Source: Enterobacter ludwigii (lineage in GTDB: Bacteria; Pseudomonadota; Gammaproteobacteria; Enterobacterales; Enterobacteriaceae). Taken from it: 64,000 nt of DNA. The DNA lies in the NCBI RefSeq assembly GCF_001750725.1, contig NZ_CP017279.1, positions 2,542,001-2,606,000 of the forward strand, written 5' to 3'. Below, in pieces: positions 1 through 9,091 of the stretch (within the stretch, counting starts at the first letter, position 1; each line of letters starts with the position of its first letter). Below the pieces are notes generated by a model. It searched no databases and had not been told where the DNA came from. It saw only the letters and a program-made list of their open reading frames with translations. A program made the position numbers and the translations under genes.

Positions 1-223
1 ACAGCCCCGCCGCCGTCCCCATAACGTTAGCTTCCATGATGCCGCAGTTAATCACATGCTGCGGATAATCACGTGCCACGCCATCCATCGCCATTGAGCT
101 CATCAGATCCGCCTCGAGGGCGATAATGTCGCTCCCGGCTTCAATCTGCTGTGCCACAAACCCCGCGTAGACTTTACGCATCTCAACGGCGTCTTTCTGA
201 CCTGCAGGTGCAACCTTAATCAT
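1..223 (-). CDS. Transketolase, C-terminal (pyrimidine-binding) subunit, partial
   Basis: The gene runs off the left edge of the window, so only about the first 74 residues are visible. They begin MIKVAPAGQKDAVEMR and continue through IIALEADLMSS and INCGIMEANVMGTAAG. This matches the start of the pyrimidine-binding half of transketolases, where the Glu of a GI.E.N motif activates the thiamine cofactor. The ATG lies inside the end of the preceding N-terminal subunit gene (8-base overlap), so the two halves are probably translated together into one heteromeric transketolase. It is the last gene seen of the PTS/transketolase operon. The C-terminal domain cannot be checked. Confidence 0.85.
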   Translation of the reverse strand, partial: MIKVAPAGQKDAVEMRKVYAGFVAQQIEAGSDIIALEADLMSSMAMDGVARDYPQHVINCGIMEANVMGTAAGL

Positions 224-1046
224 GTGAAGCCTCCAGTTGGCGAATCGTCTCGTTGAGGGCCGCCTTGCTCTCGGCGGTTAATCGCAGATGGTGCGAGTTA
301 CTCAGTTGCTCCAGATACGGCACGCCCTGCCCTTTGATGCTGTCGAGGATCACCACCAGCGGGCGAGCATCCGCCGCCGGAACCAGCGATGTCACCTCCA
401 GCAGTGCCGGAATGTCATCTCCTTTCACCGTCACCACGTCAAACCCGAAGGCACGGAATTTTCCCTCCAGATCGAACGCACAGATAATGTCGTCGAGTTC
501 GCCATCAAGCTGTTGTTTGTTCCAGTCAACGAATACCGTCAGGTTATTCAGGCGATGGTGTGCAATAAACTGGAACGCTTCCCAGCACTGCCCTTCGTTC
601 AGCTCGCCGTCGCCGACGATACAGAAAACCCGGTTGGGGCGTCCCGCCAGCTTATGCGACAGCGCCATTCCACCGGCGATGGAAATCCCCTGCCCCAGCG
701 AGCCGGTGGTGGCATCCACGCCGCGCGTTTTTAGCCGGTCCGGATGGCTCGGCAGACGCGTACCGTTCTGGTTCAGCGTGCTCAGCTCTTCCATCGGGAA
801 GTAGCCTTTGATCGCCAGGGTGCTGTACAGCGCCGGACCAGCATGTCCTTTTGACAAGACAAAGTAGTCACGCTCTGGCCAGTCCGGGTCGGCCGGGTCA
901 ATTTTCATCACTGCGCCGTACAATACGGCCAGGGTTTCAACAACCGACATACTGCCGCCGTAGTGACCAAAGCCCAGCTCGGTCAGCGCTTTCAGCGTTT
1001 CAAGGCGGATCTGACGCGCCAGATGGGTTATCTCATTCTCATTCAT
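216..1046 (-). CDS. Transketolase, N-terminal (thiamine pyrophosphate-binding) subunit
   Basis: A 276-residue protein matching the N-terminal third of transketolase, which moves two-carbon units between sugar phosphates. The thiamine-diphosphate/Mg motif is clear: GDGELNEGQCWEAF near residue 144, followed by the Asn in FVDWN. The family motifs SKGHAGPALYS and TGSLGQGIS are also present. At 276 residues it is a stand-alone half enzyme; the partner is the next gene downstream. Its ATG overlaps the stop of the EIIC gene by 4 bases (ATGA), which implies translational coupling. Context suggests it processes the phosphorylated product of the adjacent PTS; the substrate is not known from sequence. 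Confidence 0.92.
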   Translation of the reverse strand: MNENEITHLARQIRLETLKALTELGFGHYGGSMSVVETLAVLYGAVMKIDPADPDWPERDYFVLSKGHAGPALYSTLAIKGYFPMEELSTLNQNGTRLPSHPDRLKTRGVDATTGSLGQGISIAGGMALSHKLAGRPNRVFCIVGDGELNEGQCWEAFQFIAHHRLNNLTVFVDWNKQQLDGELDDIICAFDLEGKFRAFGFDVVTVKGDDIPALLEVTSLVPAADARPLVVILDSIKGQGVPYLEQLSNSHHLRLTAESKAALNETIRQLEASHD

Positions 1047-2434
1047 GATTTGGCTCCGGTGTTTTCCTGCGCGTTATCGCCCGCAGATTTGTTTTTAGCG
1101 AACACGTTGTACGCCACCAGCAGTGCGAACAACGCCACAACAAGGCCGGTGATGGCAAGCGGCGACAGGAAGCGCGCCAGGTTACCCAGCACGATCCCGA
1201 CAGCGCCAAAGTCAGCGTCCGAGAACGTGGTATTGGCAAATCCAATTGCCCCCAGCACCGGCAGCAGCAGAACCGGCAGGAAGGTGATCAGCAGGCCGTT
1301 GGCAAACGCACCAATCATCGCTCCACGACGTCCCCCGGTGGCGTTACCAAACACGCCCGCGGTGGCGCCGGTGAAGAAGTGCGGCACCACACCAGGCAGA
1401 ATCAGCACCCAGCTGAATTGCCCACAGATAAACAGACCCACCAGTCCGCCAAGGAAGCTAAACAGGAAGCCAATCAGCACCGCATTCGGCGCATACGGAT
1501 AGACAACCGGGCAGTCCAGAGCCGGACGTGCATTCGGCACCAGTTTTTCAGAAAAGCCGGTAAAGGCCGGGACGATTTCCGCCAAAATCAGGCGCACACC
1601 CTGCAGGATGATGAACACCCCCGCGGCGAACGTGATGGCCATGATGATGGCATAGACCAGATAGTTCTGACCGCCGCTAAAGGTCGCCTCAACGTAGTCA
1701 CGGCCGGCGCTCACCGCCATGATCAGGTAGATGATCATCATGGTCAGCGAGATGGAGATAGAACTGTCGCGCAGGAAGCTCAGGTTCTTCGGCAGGTTCA
1801 TCTCTTCAGTCGAGCGAGAGCCTTTGCCGAACTTGCTGCCAATCCAGCCGGAGAGAACATAGCCCAGGGTACCGAAGTGACCAAAAGCGATGTCATCGTT
1901 GCCGGTAATGCGCTTCATGTAACGCTGCGCCAGCGCCGGGAAGAAGGCCATTACCAGACCGAGGATCAGCGACCCGGTAAAGACCAGACCAACGCCCTCA
2001 AAGCCCGCCACGGTGAGGATGACCCCAATCATGCATGCCATGTAGAAGGTGTGATGCCCGGTCAGGAAGATATACTTCAGACGCGTAAAGCGGGCGACAA
2101 TGATATTTGCCACCATACCGAATGCCATAATCAGCGCGGTAGAGGCACCGTATTTCTCCAGCGCAATGGAAACAATTGCCTCGTTATTGGGAATAATGCC
2201 CTGAATATTAAAGGCGTGTTCAAACATTCCGCCTAACGGATTTAATGACCCAACCAGCACCGTAGCCCCGCCGCCAAGCACAATAAAACCGAGTATGGTT
2301 TTAATGGTCCCTTTCACCACATCAGAAAAAGATTTCTTTTGAGCGACCAGGCCAATTAAGGCTATTAAGCCCACCAGAACCGACGGGACTTTTAATATAT
2401 CAACAACGAAATTCAGCGTTTCAAGGATAAACAT
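1043..2434 (-). CDS. PTS ascorbate-type EIIC permease (UlaA/SgaT family)
   Basis: A polytopic membrane protein of about 463 residues beginning MFILETLNFVVDILK. It has many hydrophobic segments and the family-like stretch GFIVLGGGATVLVGSLNPLGGMF. This is the EIIC of the ascorbate (L-asc) PTS superfamily, which carries sugar across the inner membrane while EIIB phosphorylates it. An upstream in-frame GTG at 2440 exists, but the ATG at 2434 has an AGG ribosome-binding core five bases upstream, so I prefer it. It lies 21 bases after the EIIB gene in the EIIA-EIIB-EIIC-transketolase operon. The split transketolase and LacI regulator suggest a pentose or related sugar rather than ascorbate itself; that is inference. 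Confidence 0.88.
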   Translation of the reverse strand: MFILETLNFVVDILKVPSVLVGLIALIGLVAQKKSFSDVVKGTIKTILGFIVLGGGATVLVGSLNPLGGMFEHAFNIQGIIPNNEAIVSIALEKYGASTALIMAFGMVANIIVARFTRLKYIFLTGHHTFYMACMIGVILTVAGFEGVGLVFTGSLILGLVMAFFPALAQRYMKRITGNDDIAFGHFGTLGYVLSGWIGSKFGKGSRSTEEMNLPKNLSFLRDSSISISLTMMIIYLIMAVSAGRDYVEATFSGGQNYLVYAIIMAITFAAGVFIILQGVRLILAEIVPAFTGFSEKLVPNARPALDCPVVYPYAPNAVLIGFLFSFLGGLVGLFICGQFSWVLILPGVVPHFFTGATAGVFGNATGGRRGAMIGAFANGLLITFLPVLLLPVLGAIGFANTTFSDADFGAVGIVLGNLARFLSPLAITGLVVALFALLVAYNVFAKNKSAGDNAQENTGAKS

Positions 2435-2455
2435 ATCCACCTCGCCTTATCAGGA

Positions 2456-2728
2456 TTATTGTCTGTCGAACCAGGCGCGGAGCTGCGCTTCGAGTTCGTT
2501 GATATCAATGATGTTGTTGATCACCACCAGCTGGCTTTCCGGCACGCTGGCACTGGCGGCAATGTCCTTCGCCATCACGAAAAGATCGGCGGCACCCGGC
2601 GTTGCCGAGGAAAGATCGGAGTGTTCAACGTCGGCGTCAATGGCCAGCTTCTTGAGCACCTTTTTAATATTCATTTCGACCATAAAACTACTGCCCAGGC
2701 CTGAACCGCAAATAGCCATAATTTTCAT
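2456..2728 (-). CDS. PTS ascorbate-type EIIB phosphotransfer protein
   Basis: A 90-residue cytoplasmic protein that starts MKIMAICGSGLGSS. This is the typical lactose/ascorbate EIIB N-terminus, in which Cys7 accepts the phosphate from EIIA and passes it to the sugar at EIIC. Length and motif fit SgaB/UlaB-type stand-alone EIIB proteins. It sits between the EIIA and EIIC genes in one minus-strand operon. The 79-base gap to the EIIA gene is longer than the other gaps in the operon. Confidence 0.9.
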   Translation of the reverse strand: MKIMAICGSGLGSSFMVEMNIKKVLKKLAIDADVEHSDLSSATPGAADLFVMAKDIAASASVPESQLVVINNIIDINELEAQLRAWFDRQ

Positions 2729-2807
2729 TGTTGTCCCCTTTTTTTGAGTAGAGCACGCCCCATCACGCTAAACGTAATGTTGTGATAAATCGGATGAGAG
2801 AATTAAA

Positions 2808-3251
2808 TCAGAAGCGGTCAATAATCGTTTTAATGTCCTCCAGGGTATTCGCCTGATGCAATTCAGCCATATCGTCGTCGCTGGAAAATAATTCAGCGAG
2901 GGCAGAGATCATGTCGATGTGACTGTGTTTATCCGGCGCCGCGAGCATAATAATAACATCCACGGGATCGAACTCGCCGGCACCAAAAGAGACTCCCTTT
3001 TTCAGTTTTAATAATGAGAGGCCTAATCCTTTGGCCCCCTCTTCCGGCCGCGCATGCGGCATGGCCAGCCCTGGTGCCAGCACATAATAAGGTCCTAATG
3101 CATGATGCTGCTCAATGATGGCCGTCACGTATTCCGGGCCAATCACCTGCAGATTCAGCAACGGTTTCGCGCATATTTCCAGCGCCTGCGGCCAGCTTTC
3201 CACGCTCTCCTGCAGCGTGATGGTTGTATCATATATCCACTTTTTCAGCAT
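2808..3251 (-). CDS. PTS EIIA protein (fructose/mannitol-ascorbate type)
   Basis: A 147-residue cytoplasmic phosphocarrier beginning MLKKWIYDTTITLQES. It contains GLAMPHARPEEG, in which the His of the PHARP motif is the residue phosphorylated by HPr in PTS EIIA type 2 domains. The GTG at 3299 would add 16 unconvincing residues, whereas the ATG at 3251 is preceded by GGAG. It is the first gene of the operon. Its upstream region holds two GATAGCGCTATC-type palindromes shared with the divergent LacI-family regulator, so transcription is probably repressed until an inducer is present. Confidence 0.88.
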   Translation of the reverse strand: MLKKWIYDTTITLQESVESWPQALEICAKPLLNLQVIGPEYVTAIIEQHHALGPYYVLAPGLAMPHARPEEGAKGLGLSLLKLKKGVSFGAGEFDPVDVIIMLAAPDKHSHIDMISALAELFSSDDDMAELHQANTLEDIKTIIDRF

Positions 3252-3330
3252 TTCTCCGTCCCGCCACAATGCAAAAGATGAGCAAACTTTATTCAACACA
3301 TCCCTTATTGACTGCGATCGGGATCACAAA

Positions 3331-3342
3331 GATAGCGCTACC
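3331..3342. promoter_or_regulatory. Upstream LacI-type operator copy (one mismatch)
   Basis: GATAGCGCTACC differs from the perfect palindrome at 3365-3376 by one base. It lies 34 bases (about three helical turns) from that site, between the PTS operon and the regulator gene. Paired, helically phased operators are common for LacI-family repressors; assignment to the adjacent regulator is inferred. Confidence 0.6.
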
Positions 3343-3364
3343 AATCGCTAACATTCAGAAGTGT

Positions 3365-3376
3365 GATAGCGCTATC
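3365..3376. promoter_or_regulatory. LacI-type operator, perfect palindrome
   Basis: GATAGCGCTATC is a perfect 12-base palindrome; with flanking bases it reads TGATAGCGCTATCA, 14 bases. It sits in the intergenic region shared by the EIIA gene and the divergent LacI-family gene. Size and symmetry fit a LacI-family operator. Confidence 0.7.
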
Positions 3377-3425
3377 AAATTGTAATCATGGTGTGAATTC
3401 ACAGCAAAAAAAGGGATTTAAGGCG

Positions 3426-3431
3426 TATAAT
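3426..3431 (+). promoter_or_regulatory. Consensus -10 box for the LacI-family regulator gene
   Basis: TATAAT on the plus strand, 59 bases before the regulator ATG and immediately before the 16-base palindrome at 3433-3448. No convincing -35 hexamer is seen at 17 bases. A palindrome placed at the expected start of transcription would suit autoregulation. Confidence 0.55.
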
Positions 3432-3432
3432 G

Positions 3433-3448
3433 CGTTTCACGTGAAACG
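3433..3448. promoter_or_regulatory. 16-base palindrome, autoregulatory operator or parS-like site
   Basis: CGTTTCACGTGAAACG is perfectly symmetric and starts two bases after a TATAAT box. The 14-base core GTTTCACGTGAAAC is identical to the core of the classic ParB-binding parS consensus. The location directly before a repressor gene makes an autoregulatory operator the simpler reading. Confidence 0.5.
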
Positions 3449-3489
3449 AAGGATGATAATAAAAACGCGTCTGGTCAGCAGGAAGGTGT

Positions 3490-4509
3490 ATGTCTCTAAC
3501 CCGAAAACGGCGCAGTACCGGTAAAGTGACACTCGCCGATGTCGCACAGCTTGCTGGGGTGGGCACGATGACCGTGTCCCGTGCACTCCGCACGCCTGAA
3601 CAGGTTTCCGATAAACTGCGAGAAAAAATAGAAGCCGCTGTACAGGAATTGGGTTACATGCCTAATCTCGCTGCCAGCGCGCTGGCCTCGGCATCGTCAT
3701 GGACGATTGCGATGGTCGTTCCTAATCTCTCCGAATCCGGTTGCTCGGAGATGTTCGCCGGGCTTCAGCAGGTGCTGCAGCCTGCCGGCTACCAGATCAT
3801 GCTGGCCGAATCACAGCATCGACTCGAGCAGGAAGAAAAATTGCTGGAGACGCTGCTGGCCTCGAACATTGCCGCTGCGATTTTGCTCAGCGTTGAACAC
3901 TCCGATACTGTCCGCCACTGGCTGAAAAACGCCTCCATTCCGGTCATGGAGATGGGGGCCATGCGCGCCGATCCTATCGATATGAATATCGGGATTGATA
4001 ACGTCGCGGCGATGTACGAACTGACGGAGATGGTTATTAAGCGTGGCTACCAGAATATTGGCCTGCTGTGCGCTAACCAGGAGCAGTGGATTTTCCAGCA
4101 GCATTTACAGGGCTGGTACAAAGCGATGCTTCGCCACCATATGTCACCAAACCGGGTGATTAACGCCGCCATGCCACCGAGTTTTTCCACGGGTGCGGCG
4201 CAACTGCCGGAGTTCCTGCTGGCATGGCCGGAGCTGGATGCACTGGTGTGCGTGTCGGATGAACTGGCCTGCGGGGCACTTTATGAATGCCAGCGTCGGC
4301 GTATAAAAGTACCGGACGATCTGGCCGTGGTGGGTTTCGGCGATAGCGACGTCAGCCGGGTCTGTCAGCCACCGCTGACGACCATGGCTGTGCCACATCG
4401 TAAGATTGGGATTGAAGCGGGACGCGCGTTACTGGAACGTCTGAATGATGGAGACTGGCGCGATCATAAACCCATCGCGTCCAGCCTGTGTCTGCGGGAG
4501 AGCTGTTGA
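3490..4509 (+). CDS. LacI/GntR-type transcriptional regulator
   Basis: A 339-residue repressor-like protein. The N-terminal helix-turn-helix reads VTLADVAQLAGVGTMTVSRAL (about residues 13-33). The hinge follows, then a periplasmic-binding-protein-like effector domain from about residue 70 (MVVPNLSES, DALVCVSDELACGA, VVGFGDSDVSR). The ATG has a good site, AGGAAGG, a few bases upstream. It is divergent from the PTS/transketolase operon and converges on yfcD with a 3-base gap. It most probably controls that operon and itself through the palindromes at 3331-3448. The effector sugar or sugar phosphate is unknown. Confidence 0.92.
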   Translation: MSLTRKRRSTGKVTLADVAQLAGVGTMTVSRALRTPEQVSDKLREKIEAAVQELGYMPNLAASALASASSWTIAMVVPNLSESGCSEMFAGLQQVLQPAGYQIMLAESQHRLEQEEKLLETLLASNIAAAILLSVEHSDTVRHWLKNASIPVMEMGAMRADPIDMNIGIDNVAAMYELTEMVIKRGYQNIGLLCANQEQWIFQQHLQGWYKAMLRHHMSPNRVINAAMPPSFSTGAAQLPEFLLAWPELDALVCVSDELACGALYECQRRRIKVPDDLAVVGFGDSDVSRVCQPPLTTMAVPHRKIGIEAGRALLERLNDGDWRDHKPIASSLCLRESC

Positions 4510-4512
4510 GGC

Positions 4513-5067
4513 TTACTCCGCCTCTTCCTCTTTTTCCGCTTTCGTGGATTCGTTTTTAGCGTTGCGGGTCATCCACAGCGCCAGCGCTTTTAACGAATCC
4601 GGGGTGAACTCGTCGCAACGCGCGGTAATTTCTTCCGGCGTCATCCAGTTCACTTCGCTCACTTCTTCTTCCTGCAGGGCGAACGGGCCATGGGAAACGC
4701 AGCTAAACAGCCCGCCCCAGACGCGGCAATGTTCGTCCTCGAAATAGAACTGACCATGCTCGGCAAACGGCACGCCGGCAATCCCTAACTCTTCTTCCGC
4801 TTCACGACGCGCGGAGTCCAGCAGAACTTCATCCGCCTGAACAACGCCGCCTGCAGTTGCATCCAGCATACCAGGGAGAAAATCTTTGGTGTCCGTGCGG
4901 CGCTGAACCAGAATTTTGCCCATCCCGTCATGCACAACGATGTATGTCGCACGGTGACGCAGACGCTCCGCGCGCATTTGTTCGCGGCTGGCCTGCGCGA
5001 TCACTTCATTCTCTTCGTTGACAATGTCAACCCACTCTGTACTTGCCAAATGACTCTGCTCCACCAT
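4513..5067 (-). CDS. yfcD: Nudix hydrolase YfcD
   Basis: A 184-residue cytoplasmic Nudix hydrolase similar in length to E. coli YfcD (180). The Nudix box is visible as [12 protein letters not shown] followed by [12 protein letters not shown], with the metal-binding REAEEE core. The domain resembles isopentenyl-diphosphate-isomerase-like Nudix proteins. The C-terminus ends in an acidic/basic run (KAEKEEEAE). The substrate is not established for the family member. It precedes nothing obvious downstream and converges with the LacI-family gene. Confidence 0.93.
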   Translation of the reverse strand: MVEQSHLASTEWVDIVNEENEVIAQASREQMRAERLRHRATYIVVHDGMGKILVQRRTDTKDFLPGMLDATAGGVVQADEVLLDSARREAEEELGIAGVPFAEHGQFYFEDEHCRVWGGLFSCVSHGPFALQEEEVSEVNWMTPEEITARCDEFTPDSLKALALWMTRNAKNESTKAEKEEEAE

Positions 5068-5122
5068 CGGGAAACCTTCTCGTCTAAGCGCTCTTTCGGC
5101 GCGTTTGCAGTTGAGGTGTAAC

Positions 5123-5674
5123 TTACGGATTAATCGCTATTTGCGCAATAACTTGCTGATCATTAAGTGCGATTACGCTTAACGTATTCTCATCGAGCAT
5201 GCCATAGCTTGCTGGATTTCCACCTTTCGGTATGCTGACCGAACCGGGGTTAAAGTGATACATCTCGCCGCGTTTTTCTGCCACCGGAATATGAGTATGA
5301 CCGTAAACCAGGACATCGCCAGCCGCCAGTGCCGGGAGATTTTCCGGGCTAAAAAGATGACCATGGGTCAGGAACAGACGGCTATTTTCCATCAGCACCT
5401 GTTGCCAGGGGGCAGTGATGGGAAAATCCAGCAGCATCTGGTCCACTTCACTGTCGCAGTTACCGCGAACGGCGATAATGCGCGAAGCATACTGGTTGAG
5501 TTTTTCCGCTACCTGCGCCGGTGCATAGCCTTCCGGCAGCGCATTGCGTGGACCATGATTTAACACATCCCCCAGAATCACCAGCCATTGCGCCCCGCTT
5601 TGAGCAAACAGAGAAAGAACACGCTCGGTCGCGGGCAGCGAACCATGGATATCAGACGCAAACATCAGTTTCAT
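5123..5674 (-). CDS. yfcE: Phosphodiesterase YfcE (MPP family)
   Basis: A 183-residue metallophosphoesterase. All five family motifs are present in order: DIHGS (residue 8), GDVLNHG, GNCD, HGH and GHTH, which coordinate two metal ions. E. coli YfcE hydrolyses bis-pNPP-type phosphodiester substrates in vitro; its natural substrate is unclear. It lies upstream of yfcD on the same strand, separated by 55 bases, as in E. coli. Confidence 0.94.
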   Translation of the reverse strand: MKLMFASDIHGSLPATERVLSLFAQSGAQWLVILGDVLNHGPRNALPEGYAPAQVAEKLNQYASRIIAVRGNCDSEVDQMLLDFPITAPWQQVLMENSRLFLTHGHLFSPENLPALAAGDVLVYGHTHIPVAEKRGEMYHFNPGSVSIPKGGNPASYGMLDENTLSVIALNDQQVIAQIAINP

Positions 5675-5728
5675 CAGTCACTCCCTGGAAATCAGACTGC
5701 CCTATCATACCTGAAGCGTCAGGCTATA

Positions 5729-6451
<723 letters not shown>

Positions 6452-6513
6452 TTACAACAACCACCTATACTCATTTTTCATGGCGTCACTATTTTCACTG
6501 ACAGGAGTTGAGA

Positions 6514-7143
6514 ATGATCGACCTTTATTATGCCCCCACCCCGAACGGCCATAAGATCACCCTCTTTCTTGAGGAAGCCGAACTGGATTACAGGATCATT
6601 CGCGTGGATATCAGCAAAGGCGATCAGTTCAGTCCTCTCTTTCTGGCTATATCGCCAAACAATAAAATCCCGGCCATTATTGATAACCATCCTGCCGATG
6701 GGGGCAAGCCGTTGAGCCTGTTTGAATCCGGAGAAATATTGCTCTATCTGGCAGAGAAGACTGGCAAATTGCTGAGCGGAGAGCTGCGCGAGCGTCACCA
6801 CACGCTGCAGTGGCTTTTCTGGCAGACGAGCGGTCTGGGGCCGATGCTCGGACAAAACCACCATTTTACTGCCTACGCGCCGCAGCCGATTCCTTATGCT
6901 ATCGAACGCTATCAGGTGGAAACCCAGCGGTTATACGGCGTTCTGAACCGTCGGCTGGAGAAAGCACCGTGGCTCGGCGGGGATCATTACAGCATCGCCG
7001 ACATTGCCTGCTGGCCCTGGGTGAATACCCATGAAAAGCACCGCATTGACCTGGCGTCTTACCCGGCGGTGAACAACTGGTTTGAACGAATCCGCACGCG
7101 TCCGGCCACCGAACGCGCCATGCAAAAAATCCAGCAAATTTAA
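6514..7143 (+). CDS. yfcG: GSH-dependent disulfide bond oxidoreductase YfcG
   Basis: A 209-residue GST-fold protein beginning [21 protein letters not shown], a Nu-class GST N-terminus. SPNNKIPAI and [16 protein letters not shown] form the glutathione-binding face, and [11 protein letters not shown] is typical of YfcG. The ATG at 6514 follows CAGGAG by six bases; a TTG two codons upstream is less likely. In E. coli YfcG reduces small disulfides with glutathione. E. coli YfcG is slightly longer at the C-terminus. Confidence 0.93.
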   Translation: MIDLYYAPTPNGHKITLFLEEAELDYRIIRVDISKGDQFSPLFLAISPNNKIPAIIDNHPADGGKPLSLFESGEILLYLAEKTGKLLSGELRERHHTLQWLFWQTSGLGPMLGQNHHFTAYAPQPIPYAIERYQVETQRLYGVLNRRLEKAPWLGGDHYSIADIACWPWVNTHEKHRIDLASYPAVNNWFERIRTRPATERAMQKIQQI

Positions 7144-7217
7144 GCCGGTGGCTGGTGTGTGCCGGAGAGGCTCTCATGTATTATGTGAAGGAAATTCTGA
7201 CACGGAGAAGACCTGCA

Positions 7218-7586
7218 ATGTCACAGCATGACGCTATTATTCGTATAAAAAATTTACGCCTACGCACCTTCATCGGTATCAAAGAGGAAGAGATCGCCAA
7301 CCGTCAGGATATCGTGATTAATGTGGTTATCCACTACCCGGCTGATAAAGCGCGGGCCAGCGAAGATATTAATGATGCGCTGAACTACCGCACGATAACC
7401 AAAAAAATCATCCAGTACGTGGAAAACAACCGCTTCTCTTTACTGGAAAAATTAACTCAGGATGTGCTCGACATCGCACGCGATCATCACTGGGTCACTT
7501 ATGCTGAAGTAGAGATCGATAAACTTCACGCCCTGCGTTACGCCGATTCCGTCTCGATGACGTTAAGCTGGCAACGCCAGGCGTAA
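7218..7586 (+). CDS. folX: Dihydroneopterin triphosphate 2'-epimerase FolX
   Basis: A 122-residue protein of the FolB/FolX fold, close to the 120 residues of E. coli FolX. It interconverts 7,8-dihydroneopterin triphosphate and dihydromonapterin triphosphate. The stretch [18 protein letters not shown] and the C-terminal [20 protein letters not shown] are nearly those of E. coli FolX. The longer frame to 7155 is not used because [11 protein letters not shown] at 7218 matches the family start. It is followed after 13 bases by yfcH, as in E. coli. Confidence 0.95.
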   Translation: MSQHDAIIRIKNLRLRTFIGIKEEEIANRQDIVINVVIHYPADKARASEDINDALNYRTITKKIIQYVENNRFSLLEKLTQDVLDIARDHHWVTYAEVEIDKLHALRYADSVSMTLSWQRQA

Positions 7587-7599
7587 CCCTGGAGGTTGT

Positions 7600-8493
7600 A
7601 TGAAGATTTTGCTGACCGGCGGTACCGGCCTGATTGGTCGCCATCTCATTGCGCGTCTGCAGGCGTTGCATCACGACATCACCGTGGTGACGCGCAGTCC
7701 AGAGAAAGCGCGCCAGGTGCTGGGCGCAGGTATCGACATCTGGAGAAATCTGGCCGAGCAGCAGAATCTGGACGGGTTTGACGCCGTCATCAACCTGGCA
7801 GGCGAACCGATCGCCGATAAGCGCTGGACGGAAGAGCAAAAACAGCTCCTGTGCAGCAGCCGGTGGACCCTTACCGAGAAGCTGGTTGAGCTTATCCGCA
7901 ACAGTCATACCCCGCCGTCGGTTCTCATTTCGGGTTCCGCCGTAGGGTATTACGGCGATCTCGGCGAGGTGGTGGTAACGGAAGAAGAGCCGCCCCACAA
8001 CGAGTTCACCCATAAACTTTGCGCCCAGTGGGAGCGTATCGCCTGTGCTGCGCAAAGCGATCATACCCGCGTCTGCCTGCTACGCACCGGTGTGGTCCTT
8101 GCCCCGAAAGGCGGCATTCTGGCGAAGATGCTCCCCCCTTTCAGGCTCGGTCTTGGCGGGCCAATCGGCAATGGCCGTCAGTATCTGGCGTGGATCCATA
8201 TCGACGATATGGTCAACGGTATTCTCTGGCTGCTGGATAACGATCTGCGCGGGCCGTTTAATATGGTTGCGCCCTACCCGGTGCGAAATGAACAGTTTGC
8301 CCATGCTCTCGGACATGCCCTGCATCGCCCGGCGATTTTGCGCGTGCCTGCTACGGTGATCCGCCTGATGATGGGTGAAGCGTCCGTGCTGGTGTTAGGC
8401 GGGCAACGGGCCCTGCCAAAACGGCTGGAAGCGGCCGGGTTTGCGTTCCGCTGGTATGACTTAGAAGAGGCGCTGGGGGATGTGGTGAGATAA
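7600..8493 (+). CDS. yfcH: Epimerase family protein YfcH
   Basis: A 297-residue short-chain dehydrogenase-like protein. The N-terminal Rossmann motif [10 protein letters not shown] (residues 7-16) binds NAD(P), and [10 protein letters not shown] carries the Tyr-containing region typical of this epimerase subfamily. The C-terminal part ([16 protein letters not shown]) is the DUF1731-type tail. The substrate is unknown. The ATG follows GGAGG at a suitable distance and lies 13 bases after folX, so they are probably cotranscribed. Confidence 0.93.
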   Translation: MKILLTGGTGLIGRHLIARLQALHHDITVVTRSPEKARQVLGAGIDIWRNLAEQQNLDGFDAVINLAGEPIADKRWTEEQKQLLCSSRWTLTEKLVELIRNSHTPPSVLISGSAVGYYGDLGEVVVTEEEPPHNEFTHKLCAQWERIACAAQSDHTRVCLLRTGVVLAPKGGILAKMLPPFRLGLGGPIGNGRQYLAWIHIDDMVNGILWLLDNDLRGPFNMVAPYPVRNEQFAHALGHALHRPAILRVPATVIRLMMGEASVLVLGGQRALPKRLEAAGFAFRWYDLEEALGDVVR

Positions 8494-8502
8494 TGTTACA
8501 GT

Positions 8503-8533
8503 GATATGCCATGTTCCGACGAAATGGCATATC
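8503..8533. repeat. 10-base inverted repeat before the GNAT gene
   Basis: GATATGCCAT (8503-8512) and ATGGCATATC (8524-8533) are perfect inverted repeats around an 11-base loop. The right arm ends one base before the ATG at 8535, where a ribosome-binding site would be expected and none is seen. The dyad could be an operator or an RNA hairpin that limits translation. Confidence 0.7.
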
Positions 8534-8534
8534 T

Positions 8535-9044
8535 ATGGCAACCATTACCACTCCCCGGCTCCACCTCACGCCCTTCGAACCCACTGACTGGCCTTTTTTC
8601 CGTGCCCTGCGCGAGGATCGCGCCATCATGCAGTATATGGCCGCTATCGCCCCGGAAAAAGAGACCCGACGCCTGTTTGCCGCACGTCTGACGGCAGCGC
8701 ATGTGTTCGTTATCCGCTTACGCGATGAAGAGACCCCACTGGGCGATATCGGCCTGCAAATTAGCGCTGAAAATCGTGAAGAGGCGGATATCGGCTATAC
8801 GGTCGTGCCTGCCGCGCAGGGCCAGGGCATCGCCAGTGAGGCACTGCGCGCGGTGTGTGACTACGCATTTAACCAGACGGGCGTAAAGGCGATTAACGCA
8901 TATGTGCTGGCAGACAACGGCGGGTCAGTCCGGGTACTGGAGAAAGCGGGTTTTGTGCGCACGCAGGTGCTGGAAAAAGCGTATGAGATTAACGGTGTGC
9001 GGTATGACGACTGGGTGTATCGACTGGAGTGTGGTGCGGTTTGA
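8535..9044 (+). CDS. GNAT family N-acetyltransferase (RimJ/RimL-like)
   Basis: A 169-residue acetyltransferase of the RimJ/RimL type, beginning MATITTPRLHLTPFE. The acetyl-CoA loop is seen as VVPAAQGQGIASEALRA (Q/R-x-x-G-x-G/A motif), and the C-terminal ALADNGGSVRVLEKAGF-like segment is typical of the family. It transfers acetyl groups to an unknown amine. An in-frame ATG at 8511 would add eight residues; neither start has a clear ribosome-binding site. E. coli has no such gene between yfcH and hisP as I recall, so this is a lineage-specific insertion. Confidence 0.85.
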   Translation: MATITTPRLHLTPFEPTDWPFFRALREDRAIMQYMAAIAPEKETRRLFAARLTAAHVFVIRLRDEETPLGDIGLQISAENREEADIGYTVVPAAQGQGIASEALRAVCDYAFNQTGVKAINAYVLADNGGSVRVLEKAGFVRTQVLEKAYEINGVRYDDWVYRLECGAV

Positions 9045-9058
9045 TGCCCACACTCCGG

Positions 9059-9079
9059 CCCTCTCCCACAGGGAGAGGG
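9059..9079. repeat. Short palindrome CCCTCTCCC/GGGAGAGGG
   Basis: Nine-base arms around ACA lie between the convergent GNAT gene and hisP. Near-identical palindromes occur at 11318-11338 and 29128-29156, so this is a dispersed intergenic element. It probably helps end or stabilise transcripts from both sides. Confidence 0.7.
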
Positions 9080-9091
9080 GAAAGGCTAAAC

